From: an uncultured Schlesneria sp.
Lineage (GTDB): Bacteria; Planctomycetota; Planctomycetia; Planctomycetales; Planctomycetaceae
Reading direction: 5' to 3'
Assembly (NCBI GenBank): GCA_903899985.1
Contig: CAIULL010000013.1
Span: forward strand, 1-35,435
DNA: 35,435 nt
The position numbers were made by a program, and so were the translations under genes. Below the pieces are notes generated by a model. That model made no database searches. It worked only from the letters and a program-made list of their open reading frames with translations, and was not told the DNA's origin. Shown here piece after piece: positions 10,388 through 18,244 of the stretch (positions are counted from its first letter, which is position 1; every line of letters begins with the position of its first letter).

Positions 10388-12481
10388 TTACTGGGGAGTG
10401 GATTCAAACTGTACCAGAACGAAATGCCCACCCGTCGCTGGAATTATCGCGAAATAGAATGTTGCCGGTCGACCCCCGTCAAAATCCGTTGCGTGCGCGT
10501 AGCCAGCTTCCTGCTGCTGCATTTGTTGCCAGATGGGTAGAAAACCTGAGTCAACCGGAATGCGATCCAGCGACGAATTCTCTGACGGAAATTCGTACTG
10601 AGGATTCGGGTGATAAATGATTTGTCCCCCTGGGCTGACCACGAAACTGTAACAGTCCGCACCCAGATATTTCTTCTCCAGTCGTGTGTGCAACTCGCGG
10701 AAATACTTGATCGACAGATCGGTTGCCACGACACCACGAAACTGCCCGTCACGTTCAATGGGGCATGAATAGGTCAGCATCGGCGTTTCATTCGCTCGCT
10801 GCCCGAGATACGGTTCGGTCCACATTCGTTTGCGGTTTTGTTTCGGAGCCGAGTACCAGTGCCGATCACGGTATCCGGGCATGGGGTACTCGGGAGGAAG
10901 TAACTGTTTGGCAATCAGTCCGGTTGCTTCTTCATGGATATATAGACAGTAATCATCGTAAACACGCGAACCGACAAATTGTTGAGGTTCGAAAGCGAGG
11001 CTGATCCCAAAAACTCTTGCGTCCTTTTTCACCAGGGATTTCGTCCAGTCTTCAAGCTCTTTCTCGTCCCACTGTTTTCGAAGAGACAGCAGAGCGACCA
11101 TCGACTGAGGGACAATTTCCAATTGTTTGAAATCAGCATCCATGGCGGCGGCGACTTCGGCGGCCAGCGCCAACTTCAGTCGATGTCCAGCCGCTTCGGT
11201 CTTCTGTTGTTCAGCACGAGTATTCCGCAGTTCCTTTGCGAGGCGCTGATTGAATAACCAGCCGGCCGTGAGCAGAGCGACAATAGAAAGTCCGCTCACG
11301 CCAATCAGGCTGGCGGCAGCAGGTCGACGACGAACCCATTTGGTCAGTCGGCCAAACCAACCAATCGGCATGGCAAGAATCGGCTCATTGGCCAGAAAAC
11401 GTCGCAGGTCTTCCGCCAGCGCCGCGGCGCTTCCGTACCGCTGCGACGGCTGCTTGTTGAGGCACTTCAGGCAAATCGTTTCCAGATCGACGGGAATCGA
11501 TGGCTGCAGAATACGCGGTGATACCGGGTCAGCATCGACAACTTGACGCACAATTTCGATCACGGATTCGCCAACGAATGGAGGTCGACCGATCAGCAAC
11601 CGGTACAGGATTGCGCCAAGAGAATAAATATCTGTCGCGGGGCCGACTTGTCTGCTGTGGCCTGCTGCCTGTTCCGGGGCCATATAGGTCGGAGTCCCCA
11701 GGACATGTTCGGTGAGCGTCGGTCCTGTTGGGACATCCGTACGCTTGGCGAGACCAAAGTCGCTGATTTTTGGAATGCCGAATCCATCAACGCCCCAACG
11801 CGCGTTCGTCGCGTCTGACGTCGTGAGCAGGATGTTTGCCGGTTTGAGGTCACGGTGAATAACACCCTGCTGGTGAACCGCTTCGATGGCGTCAGCCAGA
11901 ATCTTCAAGATTTCGGCCGCCTTCCGTGCGGGCCAGGGAATATTGGCAATTCGATCTTCAAGACTGCCGCCTGCCAGATATTCCATCGAGTAATAGACAC
12001 GGCCATCGTGTTCACCGACGTCAAAGACCTGGATCAAGTTCGGATGCTGCATCCGGCCGATCGCGTCCACTTCGGCTTTAAAACGTTCTTGCGACTTGGC
12101 TGTCGCGTACCTGCCCCCAAGTAGAACCTTGACGGCGACGTGTCGATTTAATCTTTGCTGGCGAGCTTCATAGACCACCCCCATTCCACCGCGACCCAAC
12201 TCTCGAATAATTTCATACCCGGGAATGACCGGCTGAGATCCGATTCGTACAGCAAGATTGTCGCTGGCGGAGTTTTTGTCGTTCACAACAGTGACAGTAC
12301 CTTCAGTGGTCTCGTTCACAAGTACGGCATCCAAAGCACCAAGTGCTTTTAGACGCGTGCGCAAGTCAGGTATCAGCTCGGCGCAATCCTTGCACAGTTC
12401 CTCAATCGTGACGGGCGTGCCCGCTTCGTGAAGTTCTTCCCAGAGGACGACCAGATCTAACAAGCGGTCATTTTCCGGCAT
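10388..12481 (-). CDS. Transmembrane Ser/Thr protein kinase with extracytoplasmic dCache sensor
   Basis: Receptor kinase of 697 residues. ATG at 12481 is preferred, with AGGA 6 bases upstream; an in-frame TTG sits at 12487. The cytoplasmic kinase domain spans about 88-365, with glycine loop GRGGMG (97-102), Lys118 in VAVK, HRDLKPAN (209-216), DFG (241-243) and MAPEQ. A single membrane span lies at about 392-410. The remaining 285 residues would be periplasmic and read as a double-Cache domain: RHWY (540-543), WTEPY (Tyr558), and DGQFRGVVATDLS with Asp588. This resembles the RxWY...Y...D ligand-binding signature of amino-acid or amine dCache sensors, but the usual Asp two residues after the Tyr is Gly560. 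The ECF sigma gene ends 11 bp upstream, so the pair is probably co-transcribed and works together. Confidence 0.93.
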   Translation of the reverse strand: MPENDRLLDLVVLWEELHEAGTPVTIEELCKDCAELIPDLRTRLKALGALDAVLVNETTEGTVTVVNDKNSASDNLAVRIGSQPVIPGYEIIRELGRGGMGVVYEARQQRLNRHVAVKVLLGGRYATAKSQERFKAEVDAIGRMQHPNLIQVFDVGEHDGRVYYSMEYLAGGSLEDRIANIPWPARKAAEILKILADAIEAVHQQGVIHRDLKPANILLTTSDATNARWGVDGFGIPKISDFGLAKRTDVPTGPTLTEHVLGTPTYMAPEQAAGHSRQVGPATDIYSLGAILYRLLIGRPPFVGESVIEIVRQVVDADPVSPRILQPSIPVDLETICLKCLNKQPSQRYGSAAALAEDLRRFLANEPILAMPIGWFGRLTKWVRRRPAAASLIGVSGLSIVALLTAGWLFNQRLAKELRNTRAEQQKTEAAGHRLKLALAAEVAAAMDADFKQLEIVPQSMVALLSLRKQWDEKELEDWTKSLVKKDARVFGISLAFEPQQFVGSRVYDDYCLYIHEEATGLIAKQLLPPEYPMPGYRDRHWYSAPKQNRKRMWTEPYLGQRANETPMLTYSCPIERDGQFRGVVATDLSIKYFRELHTRLEKKYLGADCYSFVVSPGGQIIYHPNPQYEFPSENSSLDRIPVDSGFLPIWQQMQQQEAGYAHATDFDGGRPATFYFAIIPATGGHFVLVQFESTPQ

Positions 12482-12492
12482 GTTCAATCCTG

Positions 12493-13116
12493 TCAGATAT
12501 CAGGCAGCAGGCCGCCGAGGGCTTCGTGTAACATCAGGCGTGCGGAAGCCCAGCGCCGCTTTACCGTTCGCGTCGAGATATTCAGCAGTTCAGCAACATC
12601 GGCTTGAGAAAGCTCCTGATACCACAGAAGGTCGAAAATCTCTTTTTCCTCGTCCGGCAGTTTTTCGACTTGTTGATGAAAAGTGGTCCATGCTTCCAGC
12701 TGGTCGGGGCTATCCTCGTTAGCAAGCGGGATATTTCCATCAGGATTGTTAGCCGATTTTCCCGTCGCCAAATCAACGCTGGCGTAGTTTGCTCCCAAGC
12801 CATTTGGTCCAAAATAGTGCTTGGCAAGGTCGAGTAATTCGCGACGAATATTCATGGCAGCCAGCCGATAGAACTCAACGGCATTGGCGGGGTGAACATC
12901 AGCGAGCGTTCGATAGAGCCGCATTATTGAGTTCTGTGTCACATCGTCCGTCTGCTCCCATCGCTTAACTCGGCCAAAATCCTTCAGCATTTTGCGAGTC
13001 AAGCTGGTCAGTCGTTCGCATGTGCAGTTGATAAGCTGTTCACGAGCCTTCAGGTCTCCGTTTTTGAGGCGGCCAATCCACCCTTCAATCTCTGCCGATT
13101 GATTCACTTTCGTCAT
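12493..13116 (-). CDS. ECF-type RNA polymerase sigma factor (PF07638-like)
   Basis: Sigma factor of 207 residues from the ATG at 13116 (MTKVNQSAE). The frame is also open to a TTG at 13164, which lacks a ribosome site and adds nothing recognisable. Region 2 is seen as DDVTQNSIMRLYRTL and the following YRLAAMNIRRELLDLAKHY. Region 4 is LPDEEKEIFDLLWYQ then the helix-turn-helix SQADVAELLNISTRTVKRRW. A short linker of about 45 residues joins them, and no extra C-terminal domain is present. No anti-sigma factor is nearby. Instead the next gene, 11 bp away, encodes a receptor Ser/Thr kinase. Some ECF groups are known to be controlled by such kinases through phosphorylation, which is the likely mode here. 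Confidence 0.92.
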   Translation of the reverse strand: MTKVNQSAEIEGWIGRLKNGDLKAREQLINCTCERLTSLTRKMLKDFGRVKRWEQTDDVTQNSIMRLYRTLADVHPANAVEFYRLAAMNIRRELLDLAKHYFGPNGLGANYASVDLATGKSANNPDGNIPLANEDSPDQLEAWTTFHQQVEKLPDEEKEIFDLLWYQELSQADVAELLNISTRTVKRRWASARLMLHEALGGLLPDI

Positions 13117-13471
13117 TGTCGGCACTGCCTGTTTGAGATGCAGGGGTACATTCGGACGCCGCAATCAAAATATCAAGATAACATTCTAAGCAGGTTGCGT
13201 CAGCAGGTCGATATTGCCTTCATAACGTGTTTCCGAATATCGATTTCCGATTTGACGGCCTGAGTTGTTTGGAATTTTTGCATCAAAACCACAGCCGCAC
13301 TGCCCTAGTCTCTGAATGAAGAGCTGTGCTACAATCTTCAACCGACCGCGGGATGGGATTTTTATACGAAACGATCAGATCTGATCGCCGTGCGTCGACC
13401 TCCCGTGAGCGGGGCAGTTCCGTCGACCACGTGTCACGGTCCATTAATTCAGTCGTTTCGAAAGCCGCCGC
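13117..13471. other. Divergent intergenic region
   Basis: This 355-base gap separates the ECF sigma gene from the divergent membrane-protein gene at 13472. It should hold both promoters, but I see no convincing -35/-10 pair, no palindrome and no coding frame with recognisable sequence. Confidence 0.4.
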
Positions 13472-14356
13472 ATGTCGATTGCTCCCGCTGCAGAACGTCG
13501 TAAACCCTGGGAAGAGCGAAACGTCGTTGTGGCGTTAATCCTCGCAGTGCTTGTCCCTGGACTTGGGCACTTATATCAAGGTCGGGTTGTTAAGGGTTTA
13601 ATCTACTTTTTTGGAATTCTCGGTTTGTTCTTTTGGGGCGTGAAGCTCGGTGAAGGGATTGTTGTTTACAACACTCCGGAAAAAGGGCTGACACGGAAAA
13701 TCACGCTGCATTATGCGGCCCAATTCGGAGCAGGGCTGGTTTCATATCCGGCTCTTTTGCAAAAACAGCGGATCACGAAGAACAATAACACGATCCGACA
13801 ACTTGACCGACCACTTTCCGCGAATTTTAAGGGAAGTTTGATTGATTCTCATAGCGATGCCGAAGCCGGAAAACTCGATGGAGTCATTACACTGAAGCCT
13901 GAATCGGGTGAATACGGGCCGGAAACGAAAGGGATCTTCACGGGCAAGTTAGACGGTCAACCCGTCAAGCTGGAACTCGGAGGGAATTTCTTTCTTGATC
14001 GGCCGATTGCAGCCGGCTTTCGTCGAACGCTGAAAATTGGGGTGACGGGAGGAATTGAAAATGGCAGGGTGATGGTCGGCTCGATTCCCAGATCGTTTAT
14101 TGACGGGTATGGAGTTCCTCCTGACCCCGACCAGCTTCAGGAAGTGACGGGCCGGTTAGGCAAGCAACATGAATTGGCTCTTGTTTTTACCTGGATCGCC
14201 GGGCTCCTGAACATTTTGGCAATTTGGGACTGTGTTCAAGGCCCCGCTTATGGCTTTGGTGACGAAGCGTGGCAGACACCCGATCCTGAAGACAAAACCA
14301 ATCCAACGATCATTGACCCTTCCTTACCCGTTGTCAGTGCTACGACCCCAGCGTGA
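13472..14356 (+). CDS. Conserved planctomycete-type membrane protein (DUF6677-like)
   Basis: Protein of 294 residues. A charged N terminus leads into a hydrophobic hairpin with VLVPGLGHLYQGRVVKGLIY (about 27-46), the PGLGxxYxGxxxKG signature of TM2-like proteins, and a second span to about residue 56. A soluble middle part of about 150 residues includes a beta-rich section (KLDGVITL, GIFTGKLDGQPVKLELGG) and a site FRRTLKIGV. A last span (LALVFTWIAGLLNILAIWDCV) lies at about 230-250, followed by a Pro/Asp-rich tail. I recall this arrangement in planctomycete proteins of unknown function, and the DUF number is from memory. The next small gene overlaps its stop by 4 bp (GTGA), so they are co-translated. 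Confidence 0.75.
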   Translation: MSIAPAAERRKPWEERNVVVALILAVLVPGLGHLYQGRVVKGLIYFFGILGLFFWGVKLGEGIVVYNTPEKGLTRKITLHYAAQFGAGLVSYPALLQKQRITKNNNTIRQLDRPLSANFKGSLIDSHSDAEAGKLDGVITLKPESGEYGPETKGIFTGKLDGQPVKLELGGNFFLDRPIAAGFRRTLKIGVTGGIENGRVMVGSIPRSFIDGYGVPPDPDQLQEVTGRLGKQHELALVFTWIAGLLNILAIWDCVQGPAYGFGDEAWQTPDPEDKTNPTIIDPSLPVVSATTPA

Positions 14357-14577
14357 GTACCCGCCCGATGCCTTCTTCACTTTTAGTTCTTGCGCAAACG
14401 GTCAATGTCACGTGGTATCTGTTACCCCTGGCCATGATCATCAGTCTGGTCTATAGCGCGAGCCGGTTTGAGCTTCCCGACCGAATCCTGCGTCGGGCAA
14501 CTTGGCTCTTTTTACAGATCATCGGCTTCATGGGGATCGTTTTTGGGGTGTTGTGGGTTTTGTCCTACAAAATGTAA
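14353..14577 (+). CDS. Small two-span membrane protein
   Basis: Protein of 74 residues starting at GTG 14353, which overlaps the previous stop as GTGA; an in-frame ATG at 14368 is the alternative. Two hydrophobic spans are visible (WYLLPLAMIISLVYSA, about 21-36; WLFLQIIGFMGIVFGVLWVL, about 50-69), joined by a basic loop with RFELPDRILRRA. The tight coupling to the larger membrane protein suggests a two-protein complex. The family was not recognised. Confidence 0.7.
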   Translation: MSTRPMPSSLLVLAQTVNVTWYLLPLAMIISLVYSASRFELPDRILRRATWLFLQIIGFMGIVFGVLWVLSYKM

Positions 14578-14818
14578 AATTCAGGCTGTTGCAGGTCCCG
14601 CGAGCGATTTTATCAAAAATTCTGTGGTGAATCGGGCCGCTTCAAAGAGAAACCCGATAACAAGACCTCCACAAATGAGGCGGTTAACCGGCGTTTTGTG
14701 CCAGCAAGTCCCAACATTGGCGGCAAATGCTCCAATTTATCGAGCAACTGGATCGTGTGAAGGTTCCGTCGAAGAGGCTTGGTTATTCAATTGGCTTGAA
14801 ATCAGGGAATGTCAACGA

Positions 14819-14853
14819 AAAGAGCCAGTCCTCTATTGAAGACTGGCTCTTTT
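14819..14853. terminator. Bidirectional rho-independent terminator
   Basis: A perfect 12-bp stem (AAAGAGCCAGTC / GACTGGCTCTTT) with a 10-base loop is followed by a T run on the plus strand and a shorter one on the minus strand. It lies between the small membrane-protein gene (plus) and rpsT (minus), 36 bp past the rpsT stop. The rest of 14578-14889 holds nothing else recognised. Confidence 0.85.
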
Positions 14854-14889
14854 TATCAATAAACCACCATCATGGGCAGTTTTTTACGA

Positions 14890-15204
14890 CTACTTGGCTT
14901 CAGCAGACGTCGCTGGGGCAGCGGGAGCTGTCAATTTGTTGATAAGTTTGGTCAACCGTGATTTGTCTCGTGCCGCTTTGTTGGCATGAATCAGGTGCTT
15001 GGCGGCCGACTGATCGATTCGCTTAATCGCCAAGTGGAGAACAGCCTTCGCGTCTTCAACCTTCGCTGATCCCGTGGAGGCGGCGGCTGCCGTGACACGG
15101 ACCTTCTTCACGGAAGTGCGCAAAGCCGATCGTTCATTTCGGTTTTTGACACGACGACGTTGCATTTTTCGAAGAGCACGCTTCGCACTGTCTGTATTCG
15201 GCAT
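14890..15204 (-). CDS. rpsT: 30S ribosomal protein S20
   Basis: Basic helical protein of 104 residues that binds 16S rRNA in the small subunit. The family signature is clear: PNTDSAKRALRKMQRRRVKNR at the N terminus (about 2-22), a central AIKRIDQSAAKHLIHANKAAR (about 60-80), and SRLTKLINKL before an Ala/Pro-rich tail. The usual length is 85-90 residues, so the tail (APAAPATSAEAK) is a modest extension. A strong terminator lies just downstream. It appears to be a single-gene unit. Confidence 0.95.
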   Translation of the reverse strand: MPNTDSAKRALRKMQRRRVKNRNERSALRTSVKKVRVTAAAASTGSAKVEDAKAVLHLAIKRIDQSAAKHLIHANKAARDKSRLTKLINKLTAPAAPATSAEAK

Positions 15205-15358
15205 TGAATCGTAACCACAAGGAATTTCTGTCCGTGGCGTTATTTCAGGAAAACCCTTCGCGCGCCACGTCTCCGCGAGGGGAGGGCGATGATACCCGAA
15301 CAGTCTGAAAGATTCCAGTCTTCCATGCTGCTGATTTTGTGGAAATCTTCCTGCCGCA

Positions 15359-15724
15359 TTAACTGTCTGACAGTGCCTTCAGCAGGGCCGTGGCGTTGGC
15401 CAGGCTTCCAGTCGCAGTCAGCAGTTGGCGGGCCAATTTGATCGCTTCAACCCACAGTGCCGCAGACGTTAATGGCGATTCGGATTTTATTGTTTTTCCG
15501 TTTCTGGTCGGTCTGACTCGACCGTCCGCCGCCATGTTCGTCTTGGTTTTGACCATGTAAATCATATTCTTGCCGACATCATGTCCAAATTCGGTCTTGA
15601 CCGCTTCGGCCACTTCTGAAGCCTTGGCGTTTGGCAGCTTCGCTAAGATGTTTCGAATCGCCAGGCTCTTGTTGCTGCGGGGATTCGAACGGTGGGTGCT
15701 TCGCCCAGGTTTTTTCTTTGGCAT
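15359..15724 (-). CDS. Small basic protein with predicted winged-helix-like domain
   Basis: Protein of 121 residues. A Lys/Arg-rich N terminus (MPKKKPGRSTHRSNPRSNKS) leads into SLAIRNILAKLPNAKASEVA, then a segment ending GKNMIYMVKTKTN. This helix, proline turn, helix, recognition-like helix pattern occurs in many small planctomycete proteins and suggests nucleic-acid binding. The C-terminal third is helical (SAALWVEAIKLARQLLTA). I know no defined function. The upstream region carries several AATGTGAT motifs, the first only 2 bp before the start, which would suit autoregulation. Confidence 0.7.
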   Translation of the reverse strand: MPKKKPGRSTHRSNPRSNKSLAIRNILAKLPNAKASEVAEAVKTEFGHDVGKNMIYMVKTKTNMAADGRVRPTRNGKTIKSESPLTSAALWVEAIKLARQLLTATGSLANATALLKALSDS

Positions 15725-15726
15725 AG

Positions 15727-15863
15727 ATCACATTTTCTATTCAGTTTTGGAAATTGCTTCGAACAGAATGTGATTATGTGATGTTGAAATCAATATGTCT
15801 ATTAAAAAATAATATTAACAATAACATTAAAAAATGTGATAGATTTGTTGAAAGCAATGTGAT
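15727..15863. promoter_or_regulatory. AT-rich region with repeated AATGTGAT motif
   Basis: AATGTGAT occurs at 15767-15774, 15833-15840 and 15856-15863, its inverse ATCACATT at 15727-15734, and TATGTGAT at 15775-15782. Five near-identical octamers in under 140 bp far exceed chance. The segment is much richer in A and T than its surroundings and lies upstream of the small basic protein gene. It is probably a cluster of regulator-binding sites. Confidence 0.55.
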
Positions 15864-15907
15864 GGAAACGAACGACGTTCGCTTGTGGCAAATTGGTCAC
15901 ATGCTGA

Positions 15908-16603
15908 TCAACCTAACCACTTGGCGATCGCGAATGCTGCCGTCGCGGCCAATCCACCCACGAACACAGTTTGCCAGGCACTTCGAAAAGGGTGAGTCGT
16001 GGTGAATCGCCCCTTGATGTAGCCGAACACAAACAATGCCAGCAAGGTGAGGATGACAGATCCTAACAGGCCTTCCTGAACAGTGCGTGCGAAGAAATAG
16101 GGGGTGAGGGGAACCATGCCACCCGCGATGTAGGAAAGTGCGATCGTCAAGGCACTTTTGCCAGCTCGACGCGGATCTGGCTCTTCCAGTCCCAGTTCAA
16201 ATCTCATCATAAAATCGACCCAGCGCTTTTCGTCAGCGCAGATCGAATTTGTCACAGACATCACCATTTCTTCGGTCAGGCCATAGGTTCGTAAAACGTC
16301 GGCGACTTCCTCAATTTCCTTTTCGGGGATTTCCTTAATCTCTTCGTATTCCCGCTGGCGTTCAGCCACAAAGTGCTCGGCATCAGTCTTAGCGGCAAGA
16401 AATCCTCCCAGCCCCATCGCGATTGATCCGGCAGCGACTTCGGCCAGCCCGGCCGTGATAATTAAATTATTGGCCGAGACTGCGCCCGAGAGTCCTGCCG
16501 CCAGCGCAAAGGGGACGGTTAAACCGTCTGACATCCCAATTACGATGTCGCGCACCATCTCGGAAGATGTGAAATGTTTTTCGATATGGGGTGTTTGCGG
16601 CAT
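15908..16603 (-). CDS. VIT1/CCC1-family metal (Fe/Mn) transporter
   Basis: Inner-membrane protein of 231 residues related to vacuolar iron transporters, which move Fe2+ or Mn2+ in exchange for protons. The first two spans contain MVRDIVIGMSDGLTVPFALA (about 16-35) and AEVAAGSIAMGLGGFLAAKT (about 54-73), both typical. A cytoplasmic acidic domain of about 70 residues follows (REYEEIKEIPEKEIEEVADV), whose glutamates bind metal in the family, and then three further spans (SALTIALSYIAGGMVPLTPY, a Leu-rich span, and a C-terminal one). The length matches the family. No linked regulator is obvious. Confidence 0.9.
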   Translation of the reverse strand: MPQTPHIEKHFTSSEMVRDIVIGMSDGLTVPFALAAGLSGAVSANNLIITAGLAEVAAGSIAMGLGGFLAAKTDAEHFVAERQREYEEIKEIPEKEIEEVADVLRTYGLTEEMVMSVTNSICADEKRWVDFMMRFELGLEEPDPRRAGKSALTIALSYIAGGMVPLTPYFFARTVQEGLLGSVILTLLALFVFGYIKGRFTTTHPFRSAWQTVFVGGLAATAAFAIAKWLG

Positions 16604-16772
16604 AAGGGTTCTTTTTTTGATTTTGATTCAGATCACATCGAAGGCGTCCGGATGCCGATTCTAGGCGATTTGGTTCTGCCGCCAAGGATCAAATCGTTTC
16701 TTTTCAATTTGAGCGTCGGGCTCCCGAAATGGTTACAATTGCCCACATCATTGATATGCTCGCTTTAGTTCC

Positions 16773-18221
16773 ATGCAGTTCGTTCCTCTGTCACATGAAC
16801 TGGAAATGCTGAAAGCGTCCGTACCTTTATCGCGACGAACATGCCTTCAAGCGGGTGGACTGTCCGCTTTCGGGCTTTCGTCATCGCAATTGTTGAGTGC
16901 GCGAGAGAGTACAAGTCGGGCGTCCTCTGAGTCGACGTCAAATACTGGCAAGGCGAAGTCCTGTATCCTGCTTTATATGCTCGGTGGACCACCGCAGCAG
17001 GAAACATTTGACATGAAACCGGAGGCACCTGGCAGCGCTCGCAGTTTGTTTCCAGCCATTGCGACGAACGTTCCCGGCATTGAGATTTGTGGCTTGCTTC
17101 CCGATCTCGCCAGGCAAGCCGACCGGTTCGCGATTATTCGATCGGTCTATCATCGCGGAAACGCTTTGTTCCATGGAGCGGGGGTTCACTACAACCTGAC
17201 GGGTTTTCCGAATATTCCTCGCGAAGGAGAGCCGTTCCTTGATCGACGTGACTATCCGTCAATCGGTGCCGTGCTGAATCAATTACGAGGACCACAACAT
17301 GGGCTACCTGCTTCGGTTCAATTGCCTATGTGGATTACTCAGGATGGACCTGGCCGTGAATGGGCTGGCCAGAATGCCGGATTTCTTGGTCGACAATACG
17401 ATCCGCTGGTCATGGATTACGGCTACCTGAAATTGAATATGGACTTCAACAATGCCCCGGCAACTGGCGAGGCGAGTTTGCCAGGGGCGCTGCTTCCAGG
17501 ATTTTCGCTTAACGAAGAGCTGAAAGGTCGTCGTCTCGGGAAGCGTTTGGAACTACAGCGTTCTCTGTCCCGTCAGCAGATTGGTGATGGGACGTCTCTG
17601 GTTCGCGATTGGACAAAGAATCAGTCCCAGGCAATCGATGTCCTTGGTTCAGCATCGACCTGGAAGGCGTTCGAGATTGAAGGGGAGTCCCCCTCATTAA
17701 GGGCACGATACGGCGACGATCGGCTGGGGAGAAGTTGTCTGGTTGCCAGGCGACTGGTCGAAGCTGGGGTTTCTCTTGTGACGGTCATCTTTGGTGGCTG
17801 GGACACACATTCGCACCATTTGGAGCACACTCGCGATCAGTTACTGCCACCGCTCAACCGAGCGTTCAGTGCGCTGCTTGATGACCTGGCTGACCGAGGG
17901 TTGCTGGATACGACTCTGATTGCCTGGACCGGCGAATTTGGACGTACACCGGTGATCAATGCAAACAGTCCTCCTGGCCGCGATCACTGGGCGAGTGTTT
18001 ACAGTACCGTCTTGGCCGGTGGAGGCATTCGCGGCGGGCAAGTCTACGGCAAAAGTGACAAGCTGGCGGCCGAGCCGGTCGACAATCCGGTTCCTGTCGC
18101 GGACTTCGTAGCGACAATCTATCACGCACTCGGATATGACGCCGAGACAACTGTGATCGATCCCCTTAACAGGCCACATCGTATTCTGGCAGGGCGACCA
18201 CTTACTGGATTGTTTACCTGA
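16773..18221 (+). CDS. DUF1501 exported protein (sulfatase-like fold)
   Basis: Protein of 482 residues. It has a Tat-like signal with SRRTCL at 20-25, then a hydrophobic stretch, so export through the TatC machinery is likely. The DUF1501 core is visible from CILLYMLGGPPQQETFDMKP (about 64-83), through HRGNALFHGAGVHY, to VTVIFGGWDTHSHH and TGEFGRTP followed by GRDHW near the C terminus. The family is abundant in planctomycetes and related to the alkaline phosphatase/sulfatase fold, with function unproven. Members usually stand beside DUF1549/DUF1553 cytochrome-like genes, but here the partner is a cysteine hydrolase 23 bp downstream. Confidence 0.92.
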   Translation: MQFVPLSHELEMLKASVPLSRRTCLQAGGLSAFGLSSSQLLSARESTSRASSESTSNTGKAKSCILLYMLGGPPQQETFDMKPEAPGSARSLFPAIATNVPGIEICGLLPDLARQADRFAIIRSVYHRGNALFHGAGVHYNLTGFPNIPREGEPFLDRRDYPSIGAVLNQLRGPQHGLPASVQLPMWITQDGPGREWAGQNAGFLGRQYDPLVMDYGYLKLNMDFNNAPATGEASLPGALLPGFSLNEELKGRRLGKRLELQRSLSRQQIGDGTSLVRDWTKNQSQAIDVLGSASTWKAFEIEGESPSLRARYGDDRLGRSCLVARRLVEAGVSLVTVIFGGWDTHSHHLEHTRDQLLPPLNRAFSALLDDLADRGLLDTTLIAWTGEFGRTPVINANSPPGRDHWASVYSTVLAGGGIRGGQVYGKSDKLAAEPVDNPVPVADFVATIYHALGYDAETTVIDPLNRPHRILAGRPLTGLFT

Positions 18222-18244
18222 AACGACATTCGCGGAGATTCAAT

